From contig CALJRU010000030.1 of NCBI GenBank assembly GCA_937976375.1, positions 1 through 64,000 on the forward strand: a DNA stretch of 64,000 nucleotides. The letters are read 5' to 3'. The translations under genes and the position numbers were made by a program. Position 1 is the stretch's first letter. Every line of letters starts with the position of its first letter. This DNA comes from an uncultured Peptococcaceae bacterium. Its GTDB lineage: Bacteria > Bacillota > Peptococcia > Peptococcales > Peptococcaceae. The notes beneath the pieces are model-generated. The model did no database searches and had not been told where the DNA came from. It saw only the letters and a program-made list of their open reading frames with translations. Below are positions 1 through 7,973 of the stretch, piece by piece.

Positions 1-662
1 CGCAGCAGCACCGGGCCGCTGACACCGGGGGCGATGATGAGATCCCCGTCGATCTTCATGTCATGCAGGATCACGCCGTCCCCGGCGCTGACCATGGCGG
101 TGCCGGTCACATCCTCGCTGTACTCCCCGCTCGCCTGCCAGAGGCGAGAGACCAGGTTGCTGAGGATGTTCACCACCTCCGCCCGGGTGATGGCGTCGTT
201 TGGCCGGAAGGCGGTGCCGTCGTCAAAGAGGCCGAGGCGGCAGAGGGCGCGCACATCGGCGGCGAACCAGTCATTGTCTTTTACATCGGTGTAGGAGCAG
301 GTGCCGGTGCCGCTTTCTGGATTTTCGAGCAAGCGGTAAATGATGGCGGCGGCTTCAGCGCGGGTGACCTGGCGCTCAGGGCGCACGCTGCGGTCTTCGT
401 AACCGCCAAGATAGCGCACATGGGCGCTGGTGAGAGCGGCCTCCACACTGCCAGAAGGATCGTCTGGTTCTTCTGGCTGCGGTGTTTCAGGCTCTTCTGG
501 CAGTGGTACGTCGGTATTGTCACCGTTGGTGGCTTCTGTCGCAGCAAGAAGCGCAGCGTCTGCTGTCTGTTCGTCATCGGCAAAGGCTGGCAGAGCCGTC
601 AGCGACAGCATTAGACAGAGGGCGGTGCCACCTGCCGTAAGACGTTTGATGAGGGTGTTCAT
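1..662 (-). CDS. Secreted SLH-domain surface protein (3' end outside window)
   Basis: The start is ATG at 662-660, behind a purine-rich site (AAAAAGGAGAG on the minus strand). The protein opens with a classic signal peptide (MNTLIKRL, a hydrophobic core, cleavage near LPAFA-DD), then an acidic Glu/Pro linker. At least two SLH repeats follow, with the motifs GGYEDRSVRPERQVTRAEA and FRPNDAITRAE. SLH repeats are known to bind pyruvylated wall polysaccharide, so the protein should sit on the cell surface. The last visible part (DMKIDGDLII, SGPVLL) looks like a beta-helix or repeat domain, but it runs off the left edge and its function cannot be read. The next minus-strand gene (775-2283) is also an SLH protein, with a terminator between them. 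Confidence 0.85.
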   Translation of the reverse strand, partial: MNTLIKRLTAGGTALCLMLSLTALPAFADDEQTADAALLAATEATNGDNTDVPLPEEPETPQPEEPDDPSGSVEAALTSAHVRYLGGYEDRSVRPERQVTRAEAAAIIYRLLENPESGTGTCSYTDVKDNDWFAADVRALCRLGLFDDGTAFRPNDAITRAEVVNILSNLVSRLWQASGEYSEDVTGTAMVSAGDGVILHDMKIDGDLIIAPGVSGPVLL

Positions 663-721
663 GTCGAGTCTCTCCTTTTTTATCTCATATTAATAATATT
701 GTATCGAAAATGAGAGAGGGG

Positions 722-762
722 GGCAATAAAAAACACGCTCTTCTAAGGAAGAAAAGCGTGTT
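722..762 (-). terminator. Rho-independent terminator after the C39/SLH gene
   Basis: On the minus strand, AACACGCT (762-755) pairs with AGCGTGTT (739-732), and the stem is followed by TTTTATT. It lies just after the stop codon of the gene at 775-2283 and separates it from the next SLH gene. Confidence 0.75.
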
Positions 763-774
763 GATTGGCGGCGA

Positions 775-2283
775 TCAGCGAATGACCATGCCCATTTTGC
801 GCTGGTTCCAGCAGTAGTCGAAGCTGGCGGCGTCAATCCAGTATTGGTAGGTTTGCCATGGACAGCTGGAATTGTAGGGGTCGCTGACAAGATAGCCGCG
901 TTCTGGATCGTAGCCATAGATGAGCCGCACGTGGTTGTTGGCGACTTTTGGCGTGAGGATGCCGTCGATGTAGAAGTTGGCATACCGCACGGACGCCCAG
1001 GAGAACGTTTGATAAGCGACGATGTAGTTGCCGGCGAGCAGTTCGCGGCGCACATCTTCCACCGAGTAGCCGCTGATGTCTTCACAGACTTCGGCGCCGC
1101 CGCAGTAGCTGTTGCAGTAGGCGGCCAGCGGTGCTGGATCGATGGAGCTGTAGCGGCCGTCGCTGTAGTACGGCGAGCCGACAAAGCCATAGGCTGGATT
1201 GGATGAGGAGTAGGGCAGGTTGTTCAGGAAATCGCTGGCGCTGACGTTGGTGGCGAAGCCTTTGCCTTGCAGGCCCATGAGGGCGGAGATGGGCTCGCAG
1301 CCCATTTCGGCGTTGATGCCGTCAAGTTGGCTGATGTATGGCACGCTGCCAGCCATGCTGCTGGCGGTCTGTGAGAGCACGCCGTTGGCTGCGGCGGTGT
1401 AGGCGCCGACGGTTTGGTTGGTGAGCAAGGTGCCGTTGCGGTCGACGGCGTAGAGGCTGCCGTTGACGTCGTGGATGCCGGGGTCAAAGTGCAGGCCGTT
1501 GGTGTCTACGCTGGTCCAGTGTTCGCCGAGGAAGGTGATGCCCGGCGTGTGGCCGACAGAAGCTTCGACAATGTCGGTGCCTGCCCAGTGGCTGGCGGTG
1601 ACATCGTCATAGAGGCCGAGGCTGAGCAGCGCTTTGGCCTGGTCGCTGTCGCCGGTGCGGCCGGTGATGCGGTTGAACACGGCGCAGGCTTCTGCGCGTG
1701 TCAGCGTGTTTTCAGGGCGGAAGGTGCCGTCTTCGTAGCCGCCGACCCAGCCGAGGGCGGCCGCTTTGGAAATGGCGTCGGCAGCCCAGTAGTCGTCAGG
1801 CACATCGCTGAAGCTTTCGTCGGCAGCGACATCATCGGTGAGGTTCACGAGAATGGAAACAAACTCGGCACGGGTGATGGCGTCGTTCGGGCGGAAGCTG
1901 GTGTCGTCGGTGGTGAGCCCGAGGCGGCAGACGGCGCGCACAGGCTCGGCGAACCAGTCGCTGTCGGTGACATCGGTGTAGGAGCAGGTGCCGGTGCCAC
2001 TGTCTGGATCAGCGAGCAGGCGATAGAGGAAGGTGACGGCTTCAGCACGGGTGACGCTGCGGCTTGGGCCCATGGTGCCATCCGGGTAGCCGGCAATGTA
2101 GGCAATGTGGTCGCTCACGAGGGCTGGCGGCGCATCATTGGTCACCGTTTCGGTGGTTTCGGCCGGTCCGATAGGCACGGTGTTGTCGGCCCGTGCTTCG
2201 TGCTGAAACGACAGCGCACAAGGGAGCGCCGTGACACCGATCAGCAGCAGGGTGGTCAATGTGCGTTTCAATTTTGCGTTCAT
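775..2283 (-). CDS. SLH-domain protein with C39-like cysteine peptidase domain
   Basis: About 502 aa from ATG at 2283-2281, chosen over an upstream in-frame ATG because it follows AAAGGAGCG and begins a good signal peptide (MNAKLKRTLTTLLLIGV, cleavage near ARADN). Three SLH repeats occupy roughly the first half after the signal (GYPDGTMGPSRSVTRAEA, FRPNDAITRAEF, GGYEDGTFRPENTLTRAEA). The C-terminal part matches the C39-like peptidase family (Peptidase_C39_2): the Cys motif EMGCEPISALMGLQ, a His in NNHVRLIYGYDPERG, and an Asp in LVSDPYN. It is probably a wall-anchored cysteine peptidase, perhaps acting on bacteriocin-like leaders or on surface proteins; the substrate is unknown. Family assignment is from motifs only. 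Confidence 0.85.
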   Translation of the reverse strand: MNAKLKRTLTTLLLIGVTALPCALSFQHEARADNTVPIGPAETTETVTNDAPPALVSDHIAYIAGYPDGTMGPSRSVTRAEAVTFLYRLLADPDSGTGTCSYTDVTDSDWFAEPVRAVCRLGLTTDDTSFRPNDAITRAEFVSILVNLTDDVAADESFSDVPDDYWAADAISKAAALGWVGGYEDGTFRPENTLTRAEACAVFNRITGRTGDSDQAKALLSLGLYDDVTASHWAGTDIVEASVGHTPGITFLGEHWTSVDTNGLHFDPGIHDVNGSLYAVDRNGTLLTNQTVGAYTAAANGVLSQTASSMAGSVPYISQLDGINAEMGCEPISALMGLQGKGFATNVSASDFLNNLPYSSSNPAYGFVGSPYYSDGRYSSIDPAPLAAYCNSYCGGAEVCEDISGYSVEDVRRELLAGNYIVAYQTFSWASVRYANFYIDGILTPKVANNHVRLIYGYDPERGYLVSDPYNSSCPWQTYQYWIDAASFDYCWNQRKMGMVIR

Positions 2284-2459
2284 GGGACGCTCCTTTCGTT
2301 CATTATTATAGGTAGGTTTTTGCATGATGATTACCTAGGATATTTACCATGGATATTGTACAATAATTTGTGGGGTATGTCTAAAAAAATATGACCAATT
2401 GTGACAAAAATATCCGTGAATGATGGGGCGCTTTTCGTGGAAATTTGCAACGCTTTTTC

Positions 2460-2488
2460 TTGACAAGAATTTTTTGCGCGCTTATAAT
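2460..2488 (+). promoter_or_regulatory. Consensus sigma-A promoter for yceD-rpmF
   Basis: TTGACA at 2460-2465 and TATAAT at 2483-2488 are separated by exactly 17 bp, a perfect consensus. It lies 40 bp before the yceD start and would drive yceD-rpmF. Confidence 0.9.
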
Positions 2489-2527
2489 TGTGTAGGTTAA
2501 AGTGTATCGTGCACAAGGAGATATATC

Positions 2528-3061
2528 ATGGCTTTGATCGTAGATTTATCCAGCCTGCGGCAAAATCCCGGGCGTCGTCTGACAGCATCGCTGGAAAGTG
2601 ACACGCTTGCCGGATTGGAGAGCGGCTTGCATTTGAATGGATCTGTAAAGGTGGACGCCGAGCTGATCGGCGGTGAGCGGCGCGTGTCGCTGCATGCACG
2701 GGTTCAGGCAGAAATAGATACTGTCTGTGACATGTGCCTGGCACCGATTGTCTATCCGCTTGATTTCGAGATCGACGAGGTTTTGATGAGCGCCCACGAT
2801 GTGGATGTGCTGGCAGAACATGGCGGCGATCGTGAAGAAATGGAAAGTGAAAATTGGATCTATGATGATGTACATTTAGACTTGAATTATCTCGTGCTTA
2901 ATGCTATACTGACACAGTTACCACTTCGGCATTTATGTCGACCAGACTGCAAGGGCTTGTGTCCACATTGTGGCGCGAATTTGAATGATGGTCCTTGCGA
3001 TTGTGAAAATACAGAAATAGATCCGCGCTGGGCGATTCTCGCACAGCTTCAGGAGAAATGA
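2528..3061 (+). CDS. yceD: YceD/DUF177 family protein (23S rRNA accumulation)
   Basis: 177 aa, starting with ATG after AAGGAGATATATC. It matches the DUF177/YceD family, which is almost always encoded next to rpmF and in E. coli is linked to 23S rRNA accumulation. A central CDMCLAP motif and a C-terminal Cys cluster (CRPDCKGLCPHCG, then CDC) resemble a zinc-binding ribbon. It is directly upstream of rpmF (17 bp) and shares its consensus promoter. The ending EIDPRWAILAQL is typical of the family. Confidence 0.9.
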   Translation: MALIVDLSSLRQNPGRRLTASLESDTLAGLESGLHLNGSVKVDAELIGGERRVSLHARVQAEIDTVCDMCLAPIVYPLDFEIDEVLMSAHDVDVLAEHGGDREEMESENWIYDDVHLDLNYLVLNAILTQLPLRHLCRPDCKGLCPHCGANLNDGPCDCENTEIDPRWAILAQLQEK

Positions 3062-3078
3062 TTGGGGAGGTGTAATAG

Positions 3079-3282
3079 ATGGGATTACAGAAAAGTAAGA
3101 GAGGCAAATCCAGAACTCACAGAAAACGCAGCGCATGGTCCAAGCTCGACTCCGTTCAGTCTATGACCTGCCCGAACTGCCACGAACCAAAGCTTCCACA
3201 CCATGTCTGCCCTTCTTGCGGCTATTATGATGGCCGTAAAGTAGGCGAAAAGCAGGAAGCTACTGTAGCAGCTGAAAACTAA
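3079..3282 (+). CDS. rpmF: 50S ribosomal protein L32
   Basis: 67 aa with the basic L32 N-terminus (a KSKRGKSRTHRKRSAW-like stretch) and two zinc-ligand pairs, CPNC and CPSC, so this is the zinc-binding (C+) form. GGGGAGG precedes the ATG. It is the second gene of the yceD-rpmF operon and is followed at once by a strong terminator. Confidence 0.97.
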   Translation: MGLQKSKRGKSRTHRKRSAWSKLDSVQSMTCPNCHEPKLPHHVCPSCGYYDGRKVGEKQEATVAAEN

Positions 3283-3284
3283 TA

Positions 3285-3330
3285 ACAACAAGCGACCGGT
3301 CAAGAATGTCTTGACCGGTTGTTGTATTTT
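3285..3330 (+). terminator. Rho-independent terminator after rpmF
   Basis: GACCGGTCAAGA and TCTTGACCGGT form a long stem closed by a three-base loop, extended outward by ACAAC/GTTGT, followed by ATTTTT. Confidence 0.85.
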
Positions 3331-3375
3331 TAGAAACTTTTTTCAATCTTTCGCTATTTTACTTAGGAGGAAACG

Positions 3376-5214
3376 ATGCTCAACCAATCGAAAATTCGCA
3401 ATATCGCTATCATTGCGCATGTCGACCATGGCAAAACGACCCTCGTAGACCAGATGCTGCGTCAGAGCGGAACCTTTCGTGCCAACGAACAGGTTGTAGA
3501 ACGTGTCATGGACTCGAACGACCTGGAACGTGAAAAAGGGATCACCATTCTCGCCAAGAACACGTCGATCGATTATGACGACTGCCGCATCAATATTGTC
3601 GACACCCCAGGGCACGCAGATTTTGGCGGTGAAGTAGAACGTATCATGAAGATGGTGGACGGCGTTCTTCTGGTTGTCGATGCTTATGAAGGCTGCATGC
3701 CTCAGACGCGTTTCGTGCTGAAAAAGGCACTGGCTGCCAACTTGACCCCAATCGTTGTCATCAATAAGATGGACAAGCCATTCGTGCGTCCAAGCGAAGT
3801 GGTCGATGAAGTCATTGATCTGTTCATTGATCTCGACGCCAGCGAAGATCAGCTGGACTTCCCAGTGCTTTACGCCAGCGGCGTGAAGGGGATTGCCAGC
3901 GACGATCCAGAAGATCTCGGCGACAACCTCAAGCCATTGCTGGATGCCATCATTAAATACATTCCATCACCAAAGGGCGATCCAGAAGGCCCGCTGCAGG
4001 CACAGATCACCCTCATGGACTACAATGAATTTGTTGGCAAGATTGCCATTGCGACCATCAACCGTGGTACCATTCATACCAATGATATGGTGTCGATCAT
4101 GAACCGTGAAGGCAAGGTGCGCAATGTGCGCGTGACCAAGCTCTTCGGATTCAAGGGCTTAAAACACACGCCAATCGATGAAGCAAGCGTTGGTGAGATC
4201 GTAGCAGTCTCCGGCCTTGGTGAAATCAATGTCGGTGAAACCATCTGCGCACAGAATCAGCTGGACCCAATGCCATTCATTAAGATTGAAGAACCTACCC
4301 TGGAAATGATGTTCCTGATCAACAACTCGCCATTCGCTGGCAAAGACGGGGACCCAATCACCAGCCGCAAGTTGTGGGCACGCCTGCAGAAGGAAGCAGA
4401 AAGCGACATTGCATTGCATGTGTCTGAAACCGACAGCGCCGATATGTTCCGCGTGGCTGGCCGCGGTGAACTGCATCTCTCCATTTTGATTGAAAAAATG
4501 CGCCGCGAAGGTCTGGAATTCCAGGTATCCATGCCTCAGGTTATCATTCATGAAGAAGATGGCGTGAAGATGGAACCGTACGAATACGTCACCCTCGATG
4601 TTCCGGAAGAATACATGGGCACCGTGATGGAAAAGATGAGCACACGCAAGGGCGAAATGCGCAACATGCAGAACCGCAACGGCGAAGTGCGTTTGGAATA
4701 CGTCATCCCATCCCGCGGCCTCGTCGGTTTCCGTACACAGTTCCTGACGGACACCCACGGCTACGGCATCATGAATGCCACCTTCGAAGATTACCGCCGT
4801 TACAGTGGCTACATCGAAGGGCGCCGCAGCGGTGCGCTGATTGTTTTTGAAACCGGCACGACAACCGCTTACGGCTTGTCCAGTGCCGAAGAACGCGGCG
4901 CCCTTTTCATTGGACCTGGGGTAGACGTGTACGAAGGCATGATCATCGGGGAATCCAACCGCGATCAGGACATTGCCGTTAACGTCTGCAAAGGCAAGAA
5001 ACTGACCAACACCCGTGCCGCCGGGAAAGACGATGCCGTGCAGCTGAAAGGCGCGCGCGACATGTCATTGGAACAATGCATTGCCTTCCTTAACGACGAT
5101 GAATACCTGGAAGTAACGCCACAGGCCCTGCGCCTGCGCAAACGCTTCCTGAAAGCGGACGACCGCGCAAAATATAATAAGAACAAAAAACTCAGCCGCC
5201 AGCAGGAAGGCTGA
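3376..5214 (+). CDS. typA: Ribosome-associated GTPase TypA/BipA
   Basis: 612 aa, full length for TypA/BipA. The G domain shows AHVDHGKT (residues 14-21, P-loop), a switch region with EREKGITI, DTPGHADF (G3) and NKMDKP (G4). Elongation-factor-like domains and the family-specific C-terminal region follow (PSRGLVGFRTQFLTDTHG). TypA binds the 70S ribosome and supports 50S assembly and growth under stress. The start follows TAGGAGGAAACG. It is a single gene between the rpmF terminator and its own terminator at 5221-5264. Confidence 0.97.
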   Translation: MLNQSKIRNIAIIAHVDHGKTTLVDQMLRQSGTFRANEQVVERVMDSNDLEREKGITILAKNTSIDYDDCRINIVDTPGHADFGGEVERIMKMVDGVLLVVDAYEGCMPQTRFVLKKALAANLTPIVVINKMDKPFVRPSEVVDEVIDLFIDLDASEDQLDFPVLYASGVKGIASDDPEDLGDNLKPLLDAIIKYIPSPKGDPEGPLQAQITLMDYNEFVGKIAIATINRGTIHTNDMVSIMNREGKVRNVRVTKLFGFKGLKHTPIDEASVGEIVAVSGLGEINVGETICAQNQLDPMPFIKIEEPTLEMMFLINNSPFAGKDGDPITSRKLWARLQKEAESDIALHVSETDSADMFRVAGRGELHLSILIEKMRREGLEFQVSMPQVIIHEEDGVKMEPYEYVTLDVPEEYMGTVMEKMSTRKGEMRNMQNRNGEVRLEYVIPSRGLVGFRTQFLTDTHGYGIMNATFEDYRRYSGYIEGRRSGALIVFETGTTTAYGLSSAEERGALFIGPGVDVYEGMIIGESNRDQDIAVNVCKGKKLTNTRAAGKDDAVQLKGARDMSLEQCIAFLNDDEYLEVTPQALRLRKRFLKADDRAKYNKNKKLSRQQEG

Positions 5215-5220
5215 GAGCGA

Positions 5221-5264
5221 AAAGCCGCGTGGGCATCAGAAATGATGTCTGCGCGGCTTTTTTA
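5221..5264 (+). terminator. Rho-independent terminator after typA
   Basis: AAGCCGCG (5223-5230) pairs with CGCGGCTT (5253-5260), with an inner CATCA/TGATG pair and a T run ending at 5264. It separates typA from the jet operon. Confidence 0.88.
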
Positions 5265-5279
5265 TGATGAGGTGGTAAC

Positions 5280-5308
5280 TTGCAATCGTGTGGAGATTCT
5301 TTTATACT
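5280..5308 (+). promoter_or_regulatory. Predicted promoter of the Wadjet (jet) operon
   Basis: TTGCAA at 5280-5285 and TATACT at 5303-5308, 17-bp spacing, 32 bp before the jetA start and downstream of the typA terminator. It gives the defence operon its own transcription unit. Confidence 0.7.
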
Positions 5309-5340
5309 GAGCATATGAATCATCGAACGGAGGAAAGCAG

Positions 5341-6825
5341 ATGCGTGTTACAGAAAAGCTGGTTCGCCCCGTCACAGAAGTGAAATATTTGAATGCGGAT
5401 AATGCGGAACGATATCGGAGCATTATGCGTATTTTTTTTGAAAATTATGAGCGGCTTCGGTATTGGATGGAGCTGGAAGAGGTTCATGCAGCAATGGTAT
5501 CTGATCCATATTTTGAGACGTATCGGCTGGATCAATGTCAGCAGGATTTGACAATGCTTGTTGAGTGGAAAAATCTGACGACAATACAAGATACGAGAAA
5601 TATTCGCACGATCCAGGAATTTCAGAATAAAAAGTTCCGCTATCAGTTGACACCATACAGTGTGGAGATAGAGCGTTTGGTATTGCGATTGGAAAATCTT
5701 CAGGTAGAGGGCGCTTCTCTCGAACCCTCGCTGTTAGAACGAATCCGCGATCATGTGGCGCGTTTTGCGCAGATGACAGATGTGACTGCAGATGAAGTGC
5801 ATATCTGGTGGGAAGATTTGGAACGGGATTTTGAGCGTCTCAATCGTAATTATCAGGACTATATGCGTGACCTTAACAGTGTGCGTGCAGAGGAAATGAT
5901 GCGCACACAGGCCTTTCTGGTATTCAAAGATAAACTGGTGGAGTACCTGCGCAACTTTGTAAAGAGCCTACAGAGCCATGTAGGCGTGATAGAAGAAAAT
6001 CTGCGCGATTTGCCACAGGAGGTGGTCGATCAGGTACTGGATAATGAGATTGATCATCTTATGGCAATCCCGCGGCTGGAACAGGCTGTGAGTCGAGCTG
6101 ATCTTGAAGAAAAAGTTCGTGGGCGTTACGCGAGCATTTATGCATGGTTTGTGACGGATGGCAGCGGTGAAAATGAAGCAAGCCGTCTTTTTGATGCGAC
6201 CAATGAGATCATCCGCCGCATCACACGTTATGCAGCGCAGCAAAGTGAGCAAAACCTGATGGGTGCCAACCGACGCGAAGAATATCGCAAAGTGGCAGAA
6301 CTTTTTCTGGCGTGTGAAGACGTTGAAGCGGCGCATCGCATGTCTGCGATGGTGTTTGGAATAGCGCGTCCACAGCATTTGCGGTTGCTTGCGGAACGTG
6401 AAAGCGAGAGCAGCAATAAAAGTGTGTACGAAGAGGCTCCGGGAATGCTAGTGCTTAAGCCGCATGTGCGTACTTATCGCGAAAAAGCACAGCGTTCAGC
6501 GATTCGAGATGTTTCTGCAGAAAAGCAACAGGCGCGTGAAGCGGCGCTGGCGGAGATGAAGGAAGATCAATTACGCATTGCTGCATTGGAGAAAAACGGT
6601 GTGATTGATTTGGCTGCATTGCCGGTTATTGAGTCGCGGACACGTGCGATGCTTTTGCGTTGGTTGTCTGATGCACTGGAGGATTCCTCACATGTGGCAC
6701 GTACTGAAGATGGAAGGACATTTCATTTGGAGCTGTCAAATCAAGAAGAATACTGCGTGGTTCGCGCGGAAGATGGTGATATGACACTGCCTCATTTGCG
6801 TATTGTGTTTGAAGGGGAGCGTTGA
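5341..6825 (+). CDS. jetA: Wadjet type II component JetA (TIGR02677 family, kleisin-like)
   Basis: 494 aa behind CGGAGGAAAGCAG. The sequence is charged and mostly helical. The N-terminal region (YLNADNAERYRSIMRIFFENYERLRYW in two parts, then LTTIQDTRNIRTIQEFQNKK) fits the TIGR02677 family, the JetA member of type II Wadjet operons. In Wadjet complexes JetA plays the kleisin role, bridging the SMC-like JetC heads and the KITE-like JetB. There is no enzymatic motif, as expected. The stop overlaps the jetB start by 1 nt, which implies translational coupling. The assignment rests on size, order and similarity to the family as I know it; the four-gene context makes it secure. Confidence 0.88.
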   Translation: MRVTEKLVRPVTEVKYLNADNAERYRSIMRIFFENYERLRYWMELEEVHAAMVSDPYFETYRLDQCQQDLTMLVEWKNLTTIQDTRNIRTIQEFQNKKFRYQLTPYSVEIERLVLRLENLQVEGASLEPSLLERIRDHVARFAQMTDVTADEVHIWWEDLERDFERLNRNYQDYMRDLNSVRAEEMMRTQAFLVFKDKLVEYLRNFVKSLQSHVGVIEENLRDLPQEVVDQVLDNEIDHLMAIPRLEQAVSRADLEEKVRGRYASIYAWFVTDGSGENEASRLFDATNEIIRRITRYAAQQSEQNLMGANRREEYRKVAELFLACEDVEAAHRMSAMVFGIARPQHLRLLAERESESSNKSVYEEAPGMLVLKPHVRTYREKAQRSAIRDVSAEKQQAREAALAEMKEDQLRIAALEKNGVIDLAALPVIESRTRAMLLRWLSDALEDSSHVARTEDGRTFHLELSNQEEYCVVRAEDGDMTLPHLRIVFEGER

Positions 6826-7973
6826 TGATGAGAGAGCTGGAAATCTTAATGGATCGACGATGGGTGGTAAAGGAAGAGAATAGGCAGCTGTATTATCATA
6901 TTCGCGATGCATTGCCGGAGATTCGTGCGTTTGCAACAGAAAAGATGGGTTGCCAGGTGATCGACAATGCGCAGCTTATCAAGATGGAAAAAATTCCGGC
7001 AATCGCGGAAACGGCGATGGGCATAACACAATTTTCTGCTCGAGAAGAATATGCTTTTCTGTGTTTGCTTTTGATGTTTCTGGAGGATCGGGATGTTGGC
7101 GAACCGTTCATCCTTTCACAGTTCACAGAATATATTGTTGCGAACATGCCCGGTGGCGGTGTGAACTGGACGCATTATCGCAGCAGACAACAGCTGGTAC
7201 GGGTATTGCGGTTTGCATCGGCCGAAGGAATGCTGCGCGTTCGGGATGGCAGTGAGGAAAATTTTATGCAGGCGGAGACCGGTGAGGTGCTCTATGAAAA
7301 TACCGGTGTGTCGCGTTACTTTATGCGTAGTTTTCCACGCGATATTATGAGTTACAATAACCCTGAGGATTTTGCTCAAAGCGATTGGGTAGCGATGGAT
7401 GAGGAACGTGGCATTGCGCGCAGACATCGTGTGTATAAACGCCTGCTTCTATCGATGAATCTTTTGCAGAGTGAAGGTATGCCGGAGGATGTGGACTATC
7501 TAAAGAACTATGGCAGACGGCTTAAGGATGAATTGGAGAAAATTTTTGATGGAGAGCTGCATATCCATCGCGGAAATGCCTTCTTCATGCAGGGAGAAAC
7601 CTGTCACATGGGGGAAACGGTGCCGAATGACACTGGCTTGTCGGATGTGATCCTTTTGATTTGTGCCAGAATCCGTGAGTGTGTGAAGGAAAATGTGTGG
7701 ACGCCGGAAAAGGATGATCGCATCACAGTGGCCTTGGTCGAGTTTGAACAGCTGGTCAGACAGGTACGGCGAGAGCAGGGGGCAGGGTTTATAAAAAGCT
7801 TGCGTGATATGGCTGACGGGGAATTTGTGCGTTGTGTTGAAAATGAAATGATGCTTTGGCGGTTTTTATGGATCGACGTTGCAGCTGGTCAGGTGACAAT
7901 CCTGCCGGCTGCTGGAAAAATCAGCGGAGGTTATCCGCAGGATTACCGAGGAGCGATGAATGATGAACAGTAG
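6825..7973 (+). CDS. jetB: Wadjet type II component JetB (TIGR02678 family, KITE-like)
   Basis: About 382 aa. I take the ATG at 6825, which overlaps the jetA stop (TGATG) and follows GGGGAG; an ATG three bases later is equally possible. The protein fits TIGR02678, the small winged-helix/KITE-like subunit of type II Wadjet. Features seen include ITQFSAREEYAFLCLLLMFLEDRD near the N-terminus and SRYFMRSFPRDIMSY mid-protein. No catalytic motif is visible. It is expected to bind the JetA kleisin and DNA in the SMC-like complex. It overlaps jetC by 14 bp. Confidence 0.85.
   Translation: MMRELEILMDRRWVVKEENRQLYYHIRDALPEIRAFATEKMGCQVIDNAQLIKMEKIPAIAETAMGITQFSAREEYAFLCLLLMFLEDRDVGEPFILSQFTEYIVANMPGGGVNWTHYRSRQQLVRVLRFASAEGMLRVRDGSEENFMQAETGEVLYENTGVSRYFMRSFPRDIMSYNNPEDFAQSDWVAMDEERGIARRHRVYKRLLLSMNLLQSEGMPEDVDYLKNYGRRLKDELEKIFDGELHIHRGNAFFMQGETCHMGETVPNDTGLSDVILLICARIRECVKENVWTPEKDDRITVALVEFEQLVRQVRREQGAGFIKSLRDMADGEFVRCVENEMMLWRFLWIDVAAGQVTILPAAGKISGGYPQDYRGAMNDEQ

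Noticed and set aside
1414..2394. A 326-codon plus-strand open frame opposite the C39/SLH gene
   Set aside because: Shadow of the minus-strand gene; low-complexity Val/Gly/Ala-rich translation and no binding site.
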